64,000 nt of DNA from the NCBI RefSeq assembly GCF_000429305.1, contig NZ_AUBP01000002.1, positions 450,365 to 514,364 of the forward strand, read 5' to 3'. The stretch comes from Desulfovibrio inopinatus DSM 10711. Its GTDB lineage: Bacteria > Desulfobacterota > Desulfovibrionia > Desulfovibrionales > Desulfovibrionaceae. Within the stretch, counting starts at the first letter, position 1. The number at the start of each line of letters is the position of its first letter. The notes under the pieces are model-generated. The model was given only the letters and a program-made list of their open reading frames with translations. It searched no databases and was not told where the DNA came from. Shown here piece after piece: positions 26,656 to 35,994 of this stretch. The position numbers and the translations under genes were made by a program.

Positions 26656-26728
26656 ATATACGCCTCGTTTCGGGAGCTACATCACACCATACTGGGCCGG
26701 ACACTTTCCGGCCGGCCGGAGTTATGTC

Positions 26729-28138
26729 ATGGATTTGCAACTAATCATCCCTGAACTCTATCAGACGTTTCTGGCACTGTTTCTTTTCGTCTACACCCTC
26801 AAACAAGACGGCGGCGAAGAGACCCCGGCCTTCTTGCCTGTAGCGGTCTGGATTGGCGTGATCGCCTCTTTGGCTGGTCTGTCTGCTCGCGGTATGCTTG
26901 CCTGGGATACCTACCAGATCGATGGCCTGTCGCAGTTTTTCAAGTTGGCGATTTCAGTGGGTTATGCCATTGCCATGCAAAATGCCTTACGGCAGCCAAC
27001 CTTGGAAACAAAAAAACGAGCCGATTACTTCCTGCTGCTGACGCTGTCGAGCTTGGGCCTGATGTTTTTGTCGTCGGCTGTTGAACTCATCACGCTTGTA
27101 TTGGCGCTCGAACTGTCCTCATACTCGTTGTATGCTTTGATCCCGTTGCGATCCACCGATCGCGATGCGGCTGAAGCCGGTATCAAATATATCCTGTTTG
27201 GTGCTGCGGTGACGGCGCTAGCACTCTTTGGTTTGTCTTACGTCATGTCTTGGCAGCACACCACGTATCTTGCTGAGTTGGCCAACAAACCCTGGAGTAT
27301 TGCTGAAAATCCGATGGCCGTTATTGGCCTGACCTTGTTCCTGGGCGGATTTTTCTACAAACTGGCATTGTTTCCGTTCCACTTCTGGTGCCCCGATGTG
27401 TACCAAGGTGCGAGTAACGAAACGGCTGCGTTTGTGGCAACGCTTCCTAAACTCGGTGCTGTTGTTGTTCTTGTTCGTCTTGCAGCGCTTCTCGCTCCTG
27501 GCCTCGAAATCACCAATATCCTCGCGGTACTTGGTGCGTTGTCCATGACCTATGGAAACTTGGCGGCCTTGGCGCAACGCGATGTGAAACGACTTCTCGG
27601 TTACTCGAGTGTTGCTCATGCTGGCTATGTCATGATCGGGCTTGTTTCCGGAACGCCGCAAGGCCTTGCGGCGGCAGCGTTTTACAGCCTGATTTATATC
27701 CTCATGAACTTGGCTATTTTCTGGGTTGTCTGTAAAGTCTCTCGTAACGGCGAGAACGTGACAGTGTCTGACCTTGATGGGTTGCACAAACGTGCGCCTG
27801 GGTTGGCTGTCGTTTTGGCTGTCTCGGCTTTCGCCTTGGTTGGCCTCCCGCCGACCGCCGGTTTTACGGGGAAACTCTTTTTGTTGAGTTCAGCCTGGAA
27901 TCATGGTTATAATTGGCTCGTGGTTGTGGCTGTTTTGAACACCGCCATTTCCATTTATTACTATTTGAGCCTCGTACGTCATGCGTACACAGGAGAAGCC
28001 ACAGCTCCCGATGTTGTTGTGGGGCGGGGTTCAATGACCATGGCCGGTCTTTTAGCCACGGCAATTCTCATTCTGGGCGCAATGCCGGGACCAATTTATC
28101 AGTTGGCTCTTTCGGCAGGAATGACTATTATGCCCTAA
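26729..28138 (+). CDS. nuoN: NADH-quinone oxidoreductase subunit N
   Basis: 469 residues. Conserved LALELSSYSLY (TM5 Glu), FFYKLALFPFHFWCPDVYQG (TM7 Lys), TLPKLGAVVVL (TM8 Lys) and PPTAGFTGKLFLLSSA (TM12 Lys). GGAG 8 bases upstream of the ATG. Last nuo gene; the Fe-S protein gene starts 19 bases on, so it belongs to the same transcript. Confidence 0.96.
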   Translation: MDLQLIIPELYQTFLALFLFVYTLKQDGGEETPAFLPVAVWIGVIASLAGLSARGMLAWDTYQIDGLSQFFKLAISVGYAIAMQNALRQPTLETKKRADYFLLLTLSSLGLMFLSSAVELITLVLALELSSYSLYALIPLRSTDRDAAEAGIKYILFGAAVTALALFGLSYVMSWQHTTYLAELANKPWSIAENPMAVIGLTLFLGGFFYKLALFPFHFWCPDVYQGASNETAAFVATLPKLGAVVVLVRLAALLAPGLEITNILAVLGALSMTYGNLAALAQRDVKRLLGYSSVAHAGYVMIGLVSGTPQGLAAAAFYSLIYILMNLAIFWVVCKVSRNGENVTVSDLDGLHKRAPGLAVVLAVSAFALVGLPPTAGFTGKLFLLSSAWNHGYNWLVVVAVLNTAISIYYYLSLVRHAYTGEATAPDVVVGRGSMTMAGLLATAILILGAMPGPIYQLALSAGMTIMP

Positions 28139-28157
28139 AAACTCTGAGGAGTGGAGC

Positions 28158-28679
28158 ATGAGCAAGTATTACATCCGGACCAACTCAGACCGCTGTATTA
28201 GCTGCAAGGCCTGCGAAGTTCACTGCAAAGTAAAAAATCGTGTTCCTGTTGGGGCCAAACTCGGTCAAATTGTCACTGTTGGTCCGGTCGATAAGGGCGG
28301 TAAGCCCAAAATGATGAACTTATTTATGCCATGTTTTCATTGCGAACAGCCATGGTGTGTGGCCGCGTGTCCCACTGGGGCAATGATTCGGCGCGATGAA
28401 GATGGCATAGTGTATGTTGATGCTGAATTATGCGTCGGTTGCAAAGCCTGCATCATTGCGTGCCCATGGGATATCCCGCAATGGGATGAAGAATCCGGAC
28501 GCGCGATCAAATGTGACTTCTGCCGTGATCGCATTGATGCTGGCAAGAAGCCAGCTTGTGTAACGGCCTGTACGGCTCATGCTCTCGAGTTCGTATCACC
28601 CAATGAGACGTCTGGGAAGGTACGGTTTAAGTATGGAAAGAAACTTCTCGAACATCAATCCAAAGTTAAATTTTTGTAA
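28158..28679 (+). CDS. Four-cluster ferredoxin-like electron-transfer protein (DmsB/HycB type)
   Basis: 173 residues with four Cys groups: CISCKACEVHC, CFHCEQPWCVAAC, CVGCKACIIAC and CDFCRD with CVTAC, i.e. 16 ligands for four 4Fe-4S clusters. It has no signal peptide. Such proteins carry electrons between a molybdoenzyme or hydrogenase and a partner. It sits 19 bases after nuoN, at the end of an operon that lacks the NADH-oxidising module, while a cytoplasmic molybdoenzyme without its own Fe-S subunit is encoded just upstream of nuoA. It is a good candidate for the missing electron-input link to NuoI (inference). An alternative is an unrelated ferredoxin partner. Confidence 0.9.
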   Translation: MSKYYIRTNSDRCISCKACEVHCKVKNRVPVGAKLGQIVTVGPVDKGGKPKMMNLFMPCFHCEQPWCVAACPTGAMIRRDEDGIVYVDAELCVGCKACIIACPWDIPQWDEESGRAIKCDFCRDRIDAGKKPACVTACTAHALEFVSPNETSGKVRFKYGKKLLEHQSKVKFL

Positions 28680-28766
28680 CGTCTCTCCTCCGTGGGGTAC
28701 GTATATTAGAGGCTAGGGTGGTAAAAAAGGTTAACCAAAGATTGATGAGGAGAAGGAGGGTGTAAT

Positions 28767-29921
28767 ATGTTTACAAAACGCAGTGCTGTTTTTTATTTAG
28801 CACTCCTGGCGTTAACAGTGGGCGTTGTCTGTGTTGCCCAACCAGCATTAGCTGATCGTCTGGCTGATGCGATCATGGACGCACAGTCGAACGGCAAAAT
28901 TGATCCGAGTGCTACCCCTGGGTATCTCGGTATTCCTGGTGGTCCTCAACCGAGCTTGATTGTCGGTTTCTTGTGGGCGATCTGGGTAGGCTGGATTTTT
29001 TCGACGGTTGGTGCCTTCGGCGGCATCATGGCCGGTGTGGGACACATTTCCATTTATGGATTGGGGAACTACGCGTCGAGCTTCGGGAAAGGAACAGCGA
29101 TGAATACCGTTGTGACCGACTCCATTCGCGTGTCGAACCAATGGCTCGTCGGCACAAGCGCCGGTCTGTCCTCCTGGAACTACTTCCGCATGGGACGCTT
29201 GGTTCTGCCCTTGGGGTTGGCTCTGGCTGTTGGATCGATCTCCGGTTCCATTTTGGTCCCGATTTTGACCGCTGGGAAAATCAGCTTGAAGTCCTATATC
29301 GGGTACTTCGGTCTGTTCGTCCTGCTGCTTGGTGTCTACCTTTTCTACGAAACCACTCCTGCTGGGCAGGCTCGTAAGAAAAAAGCCAAAGAAGCTGCCA
29401 AGGCGTTCCAAGACAGCGTCAAATCCGGTGTTTCGAATACTGACCAAGGCGTAAAAGTCAGCTCGTTCTCACTGACCCGCTGTGCTTTTACCTTCTACGG
29501 TGTTGAATTTGACTTCAACCCCATCATCCCGGTTATCGGTGGTTTCTTTATCGCGGCTTTGGCCTCCTTCCTGGGTGTTGGCGGCGGCTTCCTGCTCGTC
29601 CCCTTCCTGACCTCGGTTGCTGGTCTTCCCATGTACCTTGTTGCCGGTACTTCGGCTATGGCCGTTTTCATAGGCATGATTTCCTCCATCTTCTCGTACA
29701 TGGTCATCAAAGGCACTCCCGTTGCCTGGACCCTGATCGGAGCGGAACTTATCGGCATCGTTATCGGTTCGTACATTGGTCCGAAAACGTCCAAGTACAT
29801 TCCTGATATTTGGCTCAAACGCTTGTTCATTATCTTGGCTGTCTTTGTCGGTGTCCGCTACACCCTCAAGGGTTTCATGGGCTTCGACATCATGAATCTC
29901 TTGACGCAAGCCTTGAACTAA
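28767..29921 (+). CDS. TauE/SafE family permease with N-terminal signal segment
   Basis: 384 residues. After a cleavable-looking hydrophobic segment (to about 29, ALA) come two repeats of the TauE/SafE fold: GWIFSTVGAFGGIMAGVGH and ASFLGVGGGFLLVPFLTSVAGLP. A hydrophilic linker of about 50 residues (190-240, Lys/Ala-rich) parts the halves, an unusual feature. Family members export sulfite, sulfoacetate or other organosulfur anions. AAGGAGGG precedes the ATG. It is 87 bases after the Fe-S gene and may be read through from the nuo operon. Confidence 0.88.
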   Translation: MFTKRSAVFYLALLALTVGVVCVAQPALADRLADAIMDAQSNGKIDPSATPGYLGIPGGPQPSLIVGFLWAIWVGWIFSTVGAFGGIMAGVGHISIYGLGNYASSFGKGTAMNTVVTDSIRVSNQWLVGTSAGLSSWNYFRMGRLVLPLGLALAVGSISGSILVPILTAGKISLKSYIGYFGLFVLLLGVYLFYETTPAGQARKKKAKEAAKAFQDSVKSGVSNTDQGVKVSSFSLTRCAFTFYGVEFDFNPIIPVIGGFFIAALASFLGVGGGFLLVPFLTSVAGLPMYLVAGTSAMAVFIGMISSIFSYMVIKGTPVAWTLIGAELIGIVIGSYIGPKTSKYIPDIWLKRLFIILAVFVGVRYTLKGFMGFDIMNLLTQALN

Positions 29922-29939
29922 TTGTTGTTTGTATACCGT

Positions 29940-29983
29940 CCAAAACAAAACGCGCGCTGGAAACAGCGCGCGTTTTGTTTTGG
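29940..29983. terminator. Strong bidirectional terminator
   Basis: Perfect 19-base arms (ending ACGCGCGCT and AGCGCGCGT) around a 6-base loop, with A- and T-rich outer parts on each side. It follows the TauE stop by 18 bases and faces the leftward exopolysaccharide operon on the other side. Confidence 0.92.
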
Positions 29984-30156
29984 ATGTGAGAAAATGACGA
30001 CGCCTGAGATGAGGTATTGTCTTCGTACTTCGATGAAAATACGCCAAAGCGTCGTAAGTTAAGTCGGTCTGGAGCACCTCTTAAATATGTCGCTAAAAAC
30101 ATAGGACAAAGTCAGACCAAGAACGTGTTAAACGAGCGATAGTTTCTGAAGAGGTT

Positions 30157-31113
30157 TTAGGGCTTCGTGAGAATTGCGTGAGCTGCTTCATCAAGTCTCC
30201 AATCCACTTCTTTGTTGGCTTCGAACCAACAGAATCCTCGTATACCCCAAGATTGCATGGTTGCGATGGCGTTTTGAAGCCAGAGAGTTTTGTCTCCACC
30301 CTGATCGGCGCTGGCCGTTTCAAAGACAAAGATCGGGGTATTTTTTGAGAGACGCGTTAATTCTTCGTGCAGTGGACTAAAAATGTCGGCAAATGATCGG
30401 AAGGTGCTGTCCCATCCGTGCTGTTCTTTCGTTTGTGTTGTTCCCCAATTATATCCGTCCATCCCGAAGATATCGACATCACTTTTTCCTGGAAAATATG
30501 CTGAGGCGGTGTTCCATGTTGCCCCGTTATAGACGGGATGTGGTTGAGACTCTGCATTGGGACAGAAAACAAATTTGACGTTGTCGGCTTTGAGCCGTCG
30601 GAATCGGTTTCGGATGTGTCGATACATGCTTTGATACGCAAGGGGAGCCTTCTCGTTGTATTGTGAGGCTGATACGCCCCAATGGTAACGTGCCAAATTC
30701 ATTTCGTGTCCAAAACGAAGGTAGACAGGTTTTCTGAGTGCTTTAAGTCGGCTTGCCATCATGTCGATATAGCTATCAAATGTGCCGTCTGTAATGGCTT
30801 TCGCCGCTATCATATGCTCTTTGTCATCCTTGTAATACATCGGCTCCCAGGTGAGGCAGGGGATTGCACCGAATCGAAGAATGGCATCGAATGTTTCTTG
30901 CGGGAACCATCCTCTCGTGGGCGATTCCGGCCATTGTAAAAAGAACACAACCAAAGACGGCTTTTTTCCAATATGATTGCTTATGTCGTGAAGTCGAGAT
31001 TCGACGATGGGAAGCCCATCAAGTGTAACGCCGAAAAGAAGAGGTTCAGCAGCAATGGAGGAGGTTGGGGCAAAGAGTAAAATACTCATCAGACAGGTCA
31101 GCATTGTTTTCAT
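30157..31113 (-). CDS. GH26-type periplasmic glycanase (beta-mannanase-like)
   Basis: 318 residues with a signal peptide (1-22, cleaved after IAA). The two catalytic glutamates of the GH26 clan-A fold are visible: acid/base Glu137 in RFGHEMN and nucleophile Glu265 in FVFETASAD, with WEP and GMDGYNWG strands between. GH26 enzymes cut beta-1,4-mannan, mixed-linkage beta-glucan or beta-1,3-xylan. It overlaps the glycosyltransferase gene by 4 bases (ATGA) as the last gene of the exopolysaccharide operon, a place where synthase systems usually encode a polymer-trimming hydrolase (compare BcsZ in cellulose loci). Confidence 0.88.
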   Translation of the reverse strand: MKTMLTCLMSILLFAPTSSIAAEPLLFGVTLDGLPIVESRLHDISNHIGKKPSLVVFFLQWPESPTRGWFPQETFDAILRFGAIPCLTWEPMYYKDDKEHMIAAKAITDGTFDSYIDMMASRLKALRKPVYLRFGHEMNLARYHWGVSASQYNEKAPLAYQSMYRHIRNRFRRLKADNVKFVFCPNAESQPHPVYNGATWNTASAYFPGKSDVDIFGMDGYNWGTTQTKEQHGWDSTFRSFADIFSPLHEELTRLSKNTPIFVFETASADQGGDKTLWLQNAIATMQSWGIRGFCWFEANKEVDWRLDEAAHAILTKP

Positions 31114-32750
31114 GATGCATCCTCTTTTTGTCCTCTCTTGATGATTGGATTATTGAAATAAAGTGCGGTGGAGAGAATACAGAAGTGGTAAAAGCACCAG
31201 AAGGCATTTGCCGCTATGGGAACCACATCGGTTCGCTCGAAATATATTCGGTTTATTGCCCAAATTATGGCCGCAAAACATGCTATGGCCATGGTGAGCT
31301 GTGGCCACAAGAAGAGCAACGGCATGGCTTGTCCGGAGCCTTTGGGTGTAACGCCAAATGAGCCACGGATACCAATGATGCCGAGAAGAGACGCTCGCAT
31401 AAATACGGGGAAGGTAATGGCTTGGAGAACAATACCTTGTGCCAGCTCAATAAGGCGGTATCGGCGTTGACTTAATGTGAAGAAAAATAGGGATAATGTT
31501 AAAATAATGTAGGGGCAGAAAAAGAGGAAATATAATTCCGGATTAACAAAATAACTTGGAATGTTGAGGAATAAATAGAGAATAGGACTGATCATCATAA
31601 TAAAGAAGACCCATCCGACAAAATAATGTGTGCCGGAAAGGAAATATTCCCACCACTTCCAGCCGGTTAACGAGAAAGGATGGAGGACAAAGTTCTTTAA
31701 AACCGTTCGAAAGAGCCCGACGGTGCCCAGAGCCCAACGAAATTGTTGTTTGAAATACCCTCCAAGATCTTCCGGTCCAAGTCCAAAAGCGCAAATTTTG
31801 TTGAGATAGGCGGAATGCCAGTTATGGAGATGGAATTTGAGCGATGTCGCGAAGTCCTCCGTGACTGAAGACTCTTCGAAACCACCGACATCGACGAGTG
31901 CCTGGACTCGGAAAATGACGTTTGTACCACAGCAGAACATTGCGTCCTGCATGCTTTTCCCTTCGCATATATATTCATAAAAGACCGCTTGTTGCAGGCC
32001 TGCCCCGTGCGCAACGCGATTAATTTCAAAGTTGGTGTAATACTGTGGTGTTTGGATGAAGGCGAGACCTTGATTTGCTTCCATAAAGGCAACGAGTGGC
32101 TCTGCAAAATCAGGGAACGGATTTTGATCGGCGTCGAATACTAAAATGTACTTTTCTCGCTCTGTTCGTGCCGTATCTTCAAAAGACTGAAATTCAAACC
32201 CTTCACGAATTTTACCCTGAATAAAATCGAGAAAGTCATTGATCATGCCGGCTTTTGCACCGCGCCAACGGCGTCGAAATAAGTTGACCCCGATGCGTTG
32301 ACACATGGCATCAACTTCTGCCCGATACGCAGCCATTTCTTGCGGGTCTGCATTGGGTCGATCGTAGCGAGTATCATCAAGAAAATAGATGTGTTTGTTG
32401 GGGTAGGTCATATTGTAGAAACAGATAAGCGTGTCTTCAACCACTTCAATTGGTTCGTGGAAGGACGACACAATCACAGCGATAGGAGGATAGTCGTGAA
32501 GTTCCGGGACGGCATTTGTGGAAAGACGTGATTGTTTTGGGGTGGTCATCACATGGAAAATGTTCAGAAAATATCCAAAGGCGTGGAGCATGGTGAAGCC
32601 TTCTGCGAACAGCAGAAAAGCGGCGGTAATTTTTTCAAACACACCGTACTGCGCCGAGAAATAAAGCATCGTACGCACGCCGAGGTAGCCAAAGATTGAT
32701 AACATGGCCAAAGCCAGAAAGATTGTCAGTAAGAGTCGAACTGCTTTCAT
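31110..32750 (-). CDS. BcsA-type processive family-2 glycosyltransferase without PilZ domain
   Basis: 546 residues, inner membrane. Two N-terminal helices, a cytosolic GT-A domain and about five C-terminal helices. Catalytic motifs are complete: Asp125-Asp126 (FLDDTRYD), DxD at 206-208 (FDADQN), TED at 297-299 and QQFRW at 335-339. The gating-loop signature FxVTxK of BcsA is present as FGVTPK (465-470). Cellulose synthase BcsA then continues into a PilZ domain; this protein ends after two to three more helices and has none. It polymerises and exports a beta-linked polysaccharide from a nucleotide sugar. The sugar is not defined by sequence, but the two GH26 neighbours favour a mannan- or glucan-like chain. 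It follows the barrel gene by 55 bases. Confidence 0.9.
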   Translation of the reverse strand: MKAVRLLLTIFLALAMLSIFGYLGVRTMLYFSAQYGVFEKITAAFLLFAEGFTMLHAFGYFLNIFHVMTTPKQSRLSTNAVPELHDYPPIAVIVSSFHEPIEVVEDTLICFYNMTYPNKHIYFLDDTRYDRPNADPQEMAAYRAEVDAMCQRIGVNLFRRRWRGAKAGMINDFLDFIQGKIREGFEFQSFEDTARTEREKYILVFDADQNPFPDFAEPLVAFMEANQGLAFIQTPQYYTNFEINRVAHGAGLQQAVFYEYICEGKSMQDAMFCCGTNVIFRVQALVDVGGFEESSVTEDFATSLKFHLHNWHSAYLNKICAFGLGPEDLGGYFKQQFRWALGTVGLFRTVLKNFVLHPFSLTGWKWWEYFLSGTHYFVGWVFFIMMISPILYLFLNIPSYFVNPELYFLFFCPYIILTLSLFFFTLSQRRYRLIELAQGIVLQAITFPVFMRASLLGIIGIRGSFGVTPKGSGQAMPLLFLWPQLTMAIACFAAIIWAINRIYFERTDVVPIAANAFWCFYHFCILSTALYFNNPIIKRGQKEDAS

Positions 32751-32805
32751 ATGTACATGTTTGCCAATGCCCGATCAATCCACGGGCTGTTTCGCTCTCA
32801 CGAGA

Positions 32806-35800
32806 TTAAAAACGGTAGCCTAGCCCTAACCAGAGCCCAAGTGCATCCCATTCGCGTGAACGATGGATGAGACCGGAAACCTGTGTCGACCAATGATCGT
32901 TGATATCATAGACATACTCGGCTTCCACTCGGAATGCGTCGTTATCATCGGTATCTGTCCCCACACCCACACGAATATCGTAGAAATGACGCCGCGCACC
33001 ACAGAAAAAATCTTTAGCCAGATCGTGACGCCACTCCAGCGTTGTTGTGCCGGCAAAATAATTCCGCGGCGTCCAGTAGGGATGAATGATATTCACCAGG
33101 GCGTCATCTTGATAGCGAAACAGACTTTCCTTGGCTGTATCTCGATGTTCACCGGTGAAAATGAGCTTGAGCGTATACGGATGCGGCAGAAGAAGAAGAC
33201 CGAGGTCAGCGCGAAGATGCAAACCTTGATTGTCATCACTATAGATTTTTCCGGTACCGGCAAGATCAAGGCTGATTTGTTTTATCGGCTGTAACGTAAG
33301 GCGTGCCGTAAACGTTTGTGCCGTGATACTTTGAAACAGTGAATAATCGTTGAATATTTCCTCTGTCAGCGCATATCCCACGGTGAGCTTGGCAATATCA
33401 TAGGCATTGAACGTTATATCGGCCTCAGGCAAAAAGTATGAACCGAGCGCCGAGTCTTCATACAGCTTGTACAGCACGGCCGCACGTGCACGAATATATG
33501 GATTGAATACCCCGCCGACTTCAATGGATTGCCCTTGCGCAAAGTAGGGTCCGGTTCGTGATCGATTGTTGCGTTGTGCCGCCAGATAGAATCCGTAAAG
33601 TTCATCTTGTGCCGGAATGGAAACGCTTCCTGCGTTGGCGTTGGAGGAATCAGGTGTTTTCGGAGATTCAATGAAGACATGCTGTCCCGCCTTGGCCCAA
33701 AAACGGGTGTCGTTGAATGGGACGACAAGCTCCAGATCGAAACGACTTCGGCTGATGTTGGCGAGTCGTCCGGATTTACCGTCTTCATCCCAAAAACTAT
33801 ATCGAGCGTTCAGTTGTGGATTGCCACGAACATCAAGTCGGTGCAGGGCTCGTTTGGCACGATCATGCAAGGGGTCAATACGCAGGAGGCGTTGATAGCC
33901 ACATCGCTCTTCCGTACCAAGGCCCATCGCGCAATCGAGTTGTGCCGCATCGAAAAGGGCTTCCTGGTTGCCTGGCTCCATGGCGATGAGTTTGGTAAAG
34001 GTTTTGCGCGCAAGCATTTGTCGATCGTTATATGCAAGGCGCTTTGCCTGTTTTTCAAGAGTTGCCAAAGTTTGGATACGAACGCTCGGTCGTAAGGCAA
34101 TCACAGCGCGTTCCAACGCAATGCGCTGTGACGGTGGGAATTGTGTACGCGCCAGGACATCAAGACCGGCCTGGTAGATGCACTCAGTATCCTGGGGTGG
34201 CAAACCGGGAGAGTCAGACGTTTTCGCCGTATACTGTTCAACCACGGCAACGGCTCCTGCATCGGGCGGCCAGTCGATGAGCGTATCGTAATATTCTGTC
34301 GCCTGTTTGGGACGTTTTCCCCACATCGCGACGCGAGCTGATTCGAGGACGGGAACGGGATCACGCCGATTTATACGGCGCATGGTGCGATAGACTTCCA
34401 GACTGGCATCGTATTCTTTCGCCCATGAGAAGAGGCGAGCTTTGGTCAAAAGGAGTTTGGAGGCATCCGGAAATGTTTTCAAGAGGGAGTCGGCACTGCG
34501 GAGAGCTTCTTCATACTGTTCGGCCGATCCGAGTGTTTCAATTCGAGCCATGGCTGCCGGGATGTATTGGTCATCTCGGGTTAACGCTGCATCATACAGA
34601 TTGATGGCCAAGGCATACTGTCCGTCACGAGCGAACATGTCACCCCATGTTTTGAGACGTTCCGGGTTGGTTTCTTCCGCAATGACACTGTGTGCCAAAT
34701 CGGAGGAACCTCCGCGGTCGTAGTATGCTGCAGCAATCGAATGGGGATCAGTTTTGGCTGCTTGGGAAAAAACTTCACGTGCTTCTTTGTCGTGACCGGT
34801 CCGAAGAAGCGTGCGTCCATAGATGACATGATCGTCTGCAGTCGCGTCGGGATGATGAGCCAGCGCAGACGCAACGCTGACCGCGTCCGTATTCCGACCT
34901 GCTTCGAGCAATGCAGCACTTTCCAACGTCAGCGCAGAGCGTGCCCGGCGATCACTGGCATCAAGCAGTTCCAAAGCATACAAGACGCCCTCGGGATCGT
35001 GAGCACGCAAGCGAATATCCGCGAGAGCGAGCAGGATCTCAGGTTCGGCGTCATGCTCTATGAGAGCATCACGATAGATCGCTTCGGCTTCGTCATATCG
35101 TTGCGCATTGGCAAGAACACGGGCCAGCTCCAGCCGGACAGGTAAACTATTGTGTTGAGAGAGAACACCGCGCAACGTTGCTTCGGCCTGGTTGAAATCT
35201 CCCCAGAGGTTACTGCGATTGGCCTGTCGTACCAAAATATCGGGGCGTTGCGATGGAGTGGCGAGCGCTAAAGCCTGTATATACCATTCGCGGGAGGCTA
35301 CACCGTGTCCCAAACGCGTTTCAATATCCCCCAGAAGCATGATGGCGTCGATATCTTTGGGGTATTGAGCAAGAATCGACTGTGCGGCCGTACGTGCGGT
35401 GCGGAGACGGCCCGTTGTGAAATAGGCCTGCGCTAGAAGGAATTCGGATTCTTTGTCTCCCCAGCCTTGTGATTGGATTTGTTTCAGCAGCGGGAGAGCC
35501 GTTGCTTCTTGACCTGCCCAGGCCAGTGCCTTGGCATAGCGAACAAGCACGGTGGGATTATTAGGAGCCAATGCATAGGCCTTGGCGTAATGCGGCAAGG
35601 CTGCATCAAGGTTTCCACCATAGAACAGCGCATCAGCCAGTCCGGTTTGAACTTTCACCGGTTGAAAATTCGTTTTGGCAAGGGTGGTGTAGAGTGCGGC
35701 GGCTTCGGTGAAGTCTTGGTTACGCATGAGGACGTCGGCCAGAGCAAAGCGCAATGTCGAACTATTGGGACGTTGTTGAAGAAGCGCACGATACTCTTTT

Positions 35801-35994
35801 TCCGCTTGGGGCAGATGAGTGGGAGTGCGCGCATATAACTCCGCCAGAAGTAATCGCGCATCAAAGTCGGAGATGAAATCTTGCGCTGGCACGAGGCTGT
35901 TTGTTGCAACCGGGGCGGCCTGGGCAACGGCGACAACGCACAACAGCAGGAAACTGTGACAGGCAATATGTCCCAAAATGCCGAGTATATTCAT
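32806..35994 (-). CDS. TPR plus outer-membrane beta-barrel exopolysaccharide export protein
   Basis: 1062 residues. Signal peptide (1-26), then at least 15 TPR-like repeats to about residue 735 (for example RNQDFTEAAALYTTLA, GNLDAALPHYAKAYAL), then alternating amphipathic strands from NPQLNARYSFWDEDG to the end. The last residue is Phe in WLGLGYRF, the C-terminal signature of BAM-assembled barrels. The architecture equals BcsC, PgaA and PelB-type exporters: a periplasmic TPR superhelix leading to a polymer pore. The start overlaps the preceding TPR gene by 4 bases. Confidence 0.9.
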   Translation of the reverse strand: MNILGILGHIACHSFLLLCVVAVAQAAPVATNSLVPAQDFISDFDARLLLAELYARTPTHLPQAEKEYRALLQQRPNSSTLRFALADVLMRNQDFTEAAALYTTLAKTNFQPVKVQTGLADALFYGGNLDAALPHYAKAYALAPNNPTVLVRYAKALAWAGQEATALPLLKQIQSQGWGDKESEFLLAQAYFTTGRLRTARTAAQSILAQYPKDIDAIMLLGDIETRLGHGVASREWYIQALALATPSQRPDILVRQANRSNLWGDFNQAEATLRGVLSQHNSLPVRLELARVLANAQRYDEAEAIYRDALIEHDAEPEILLALADIRLRAHDPEGVLYALELLDASDRRARSALTLESAALLEAGRNTDAVSVASALAHHPDATADDHVIYGRTLLRTGHDKEAREVFSQAAKTDPHSIAAAYYDRGGSSDLAHSVIAEETNPERLKTWGDMFARDGQYALAINLYDAALTRDDQYIPAAMARIETLGSAEQYEEALRSADSLLKTFPDASKLLLTKARLFSWAKEYDASLEVYRTMRRINRRDPVPVLESARVAMWGKRPKQATEYYDTLIDWPPDAGAVAVVEQYTAKTSDSPGLPPQDTECIYQAGLDVLARTQFPPSQRIALERAVIALRPSVRIQTLATLEKQAKRLAYNDRQMLARKTFTKLIAMEPGNQEALFDAAQLDCAMGLGTEERCGYQRLLRIDPLHDRAKRALHRLDVRGNPQLNARYSFWDEDGKSGRLANISRSRFDLELVVPFNDTRFWAKAGQHVFIESPKTPDSSNANAGSVSIPAQDELYGFYLAAQRNNRSRTGPYFAQGQSIEVGGVFNPYIRARAAVLYKLYEDSALGSYFLPEADITFNAYDIAKLTVGYALTEEIFNDYSLFQSITAQTFTARLTLQPIKQISLDLAGTGKIYSDDNQGLHLRADLGLLLLPHPYTLKLIFTGEHRDTAKESLFRYQDDALVNIIHPYWTPRNYFAGTTTLEWRHDLAKDFFCGARRHFYDIRVGVGTDTDDNDAFRVEAEYVYDINDHWSTQVSGLIHRSREWDALGLWLGLGYRF

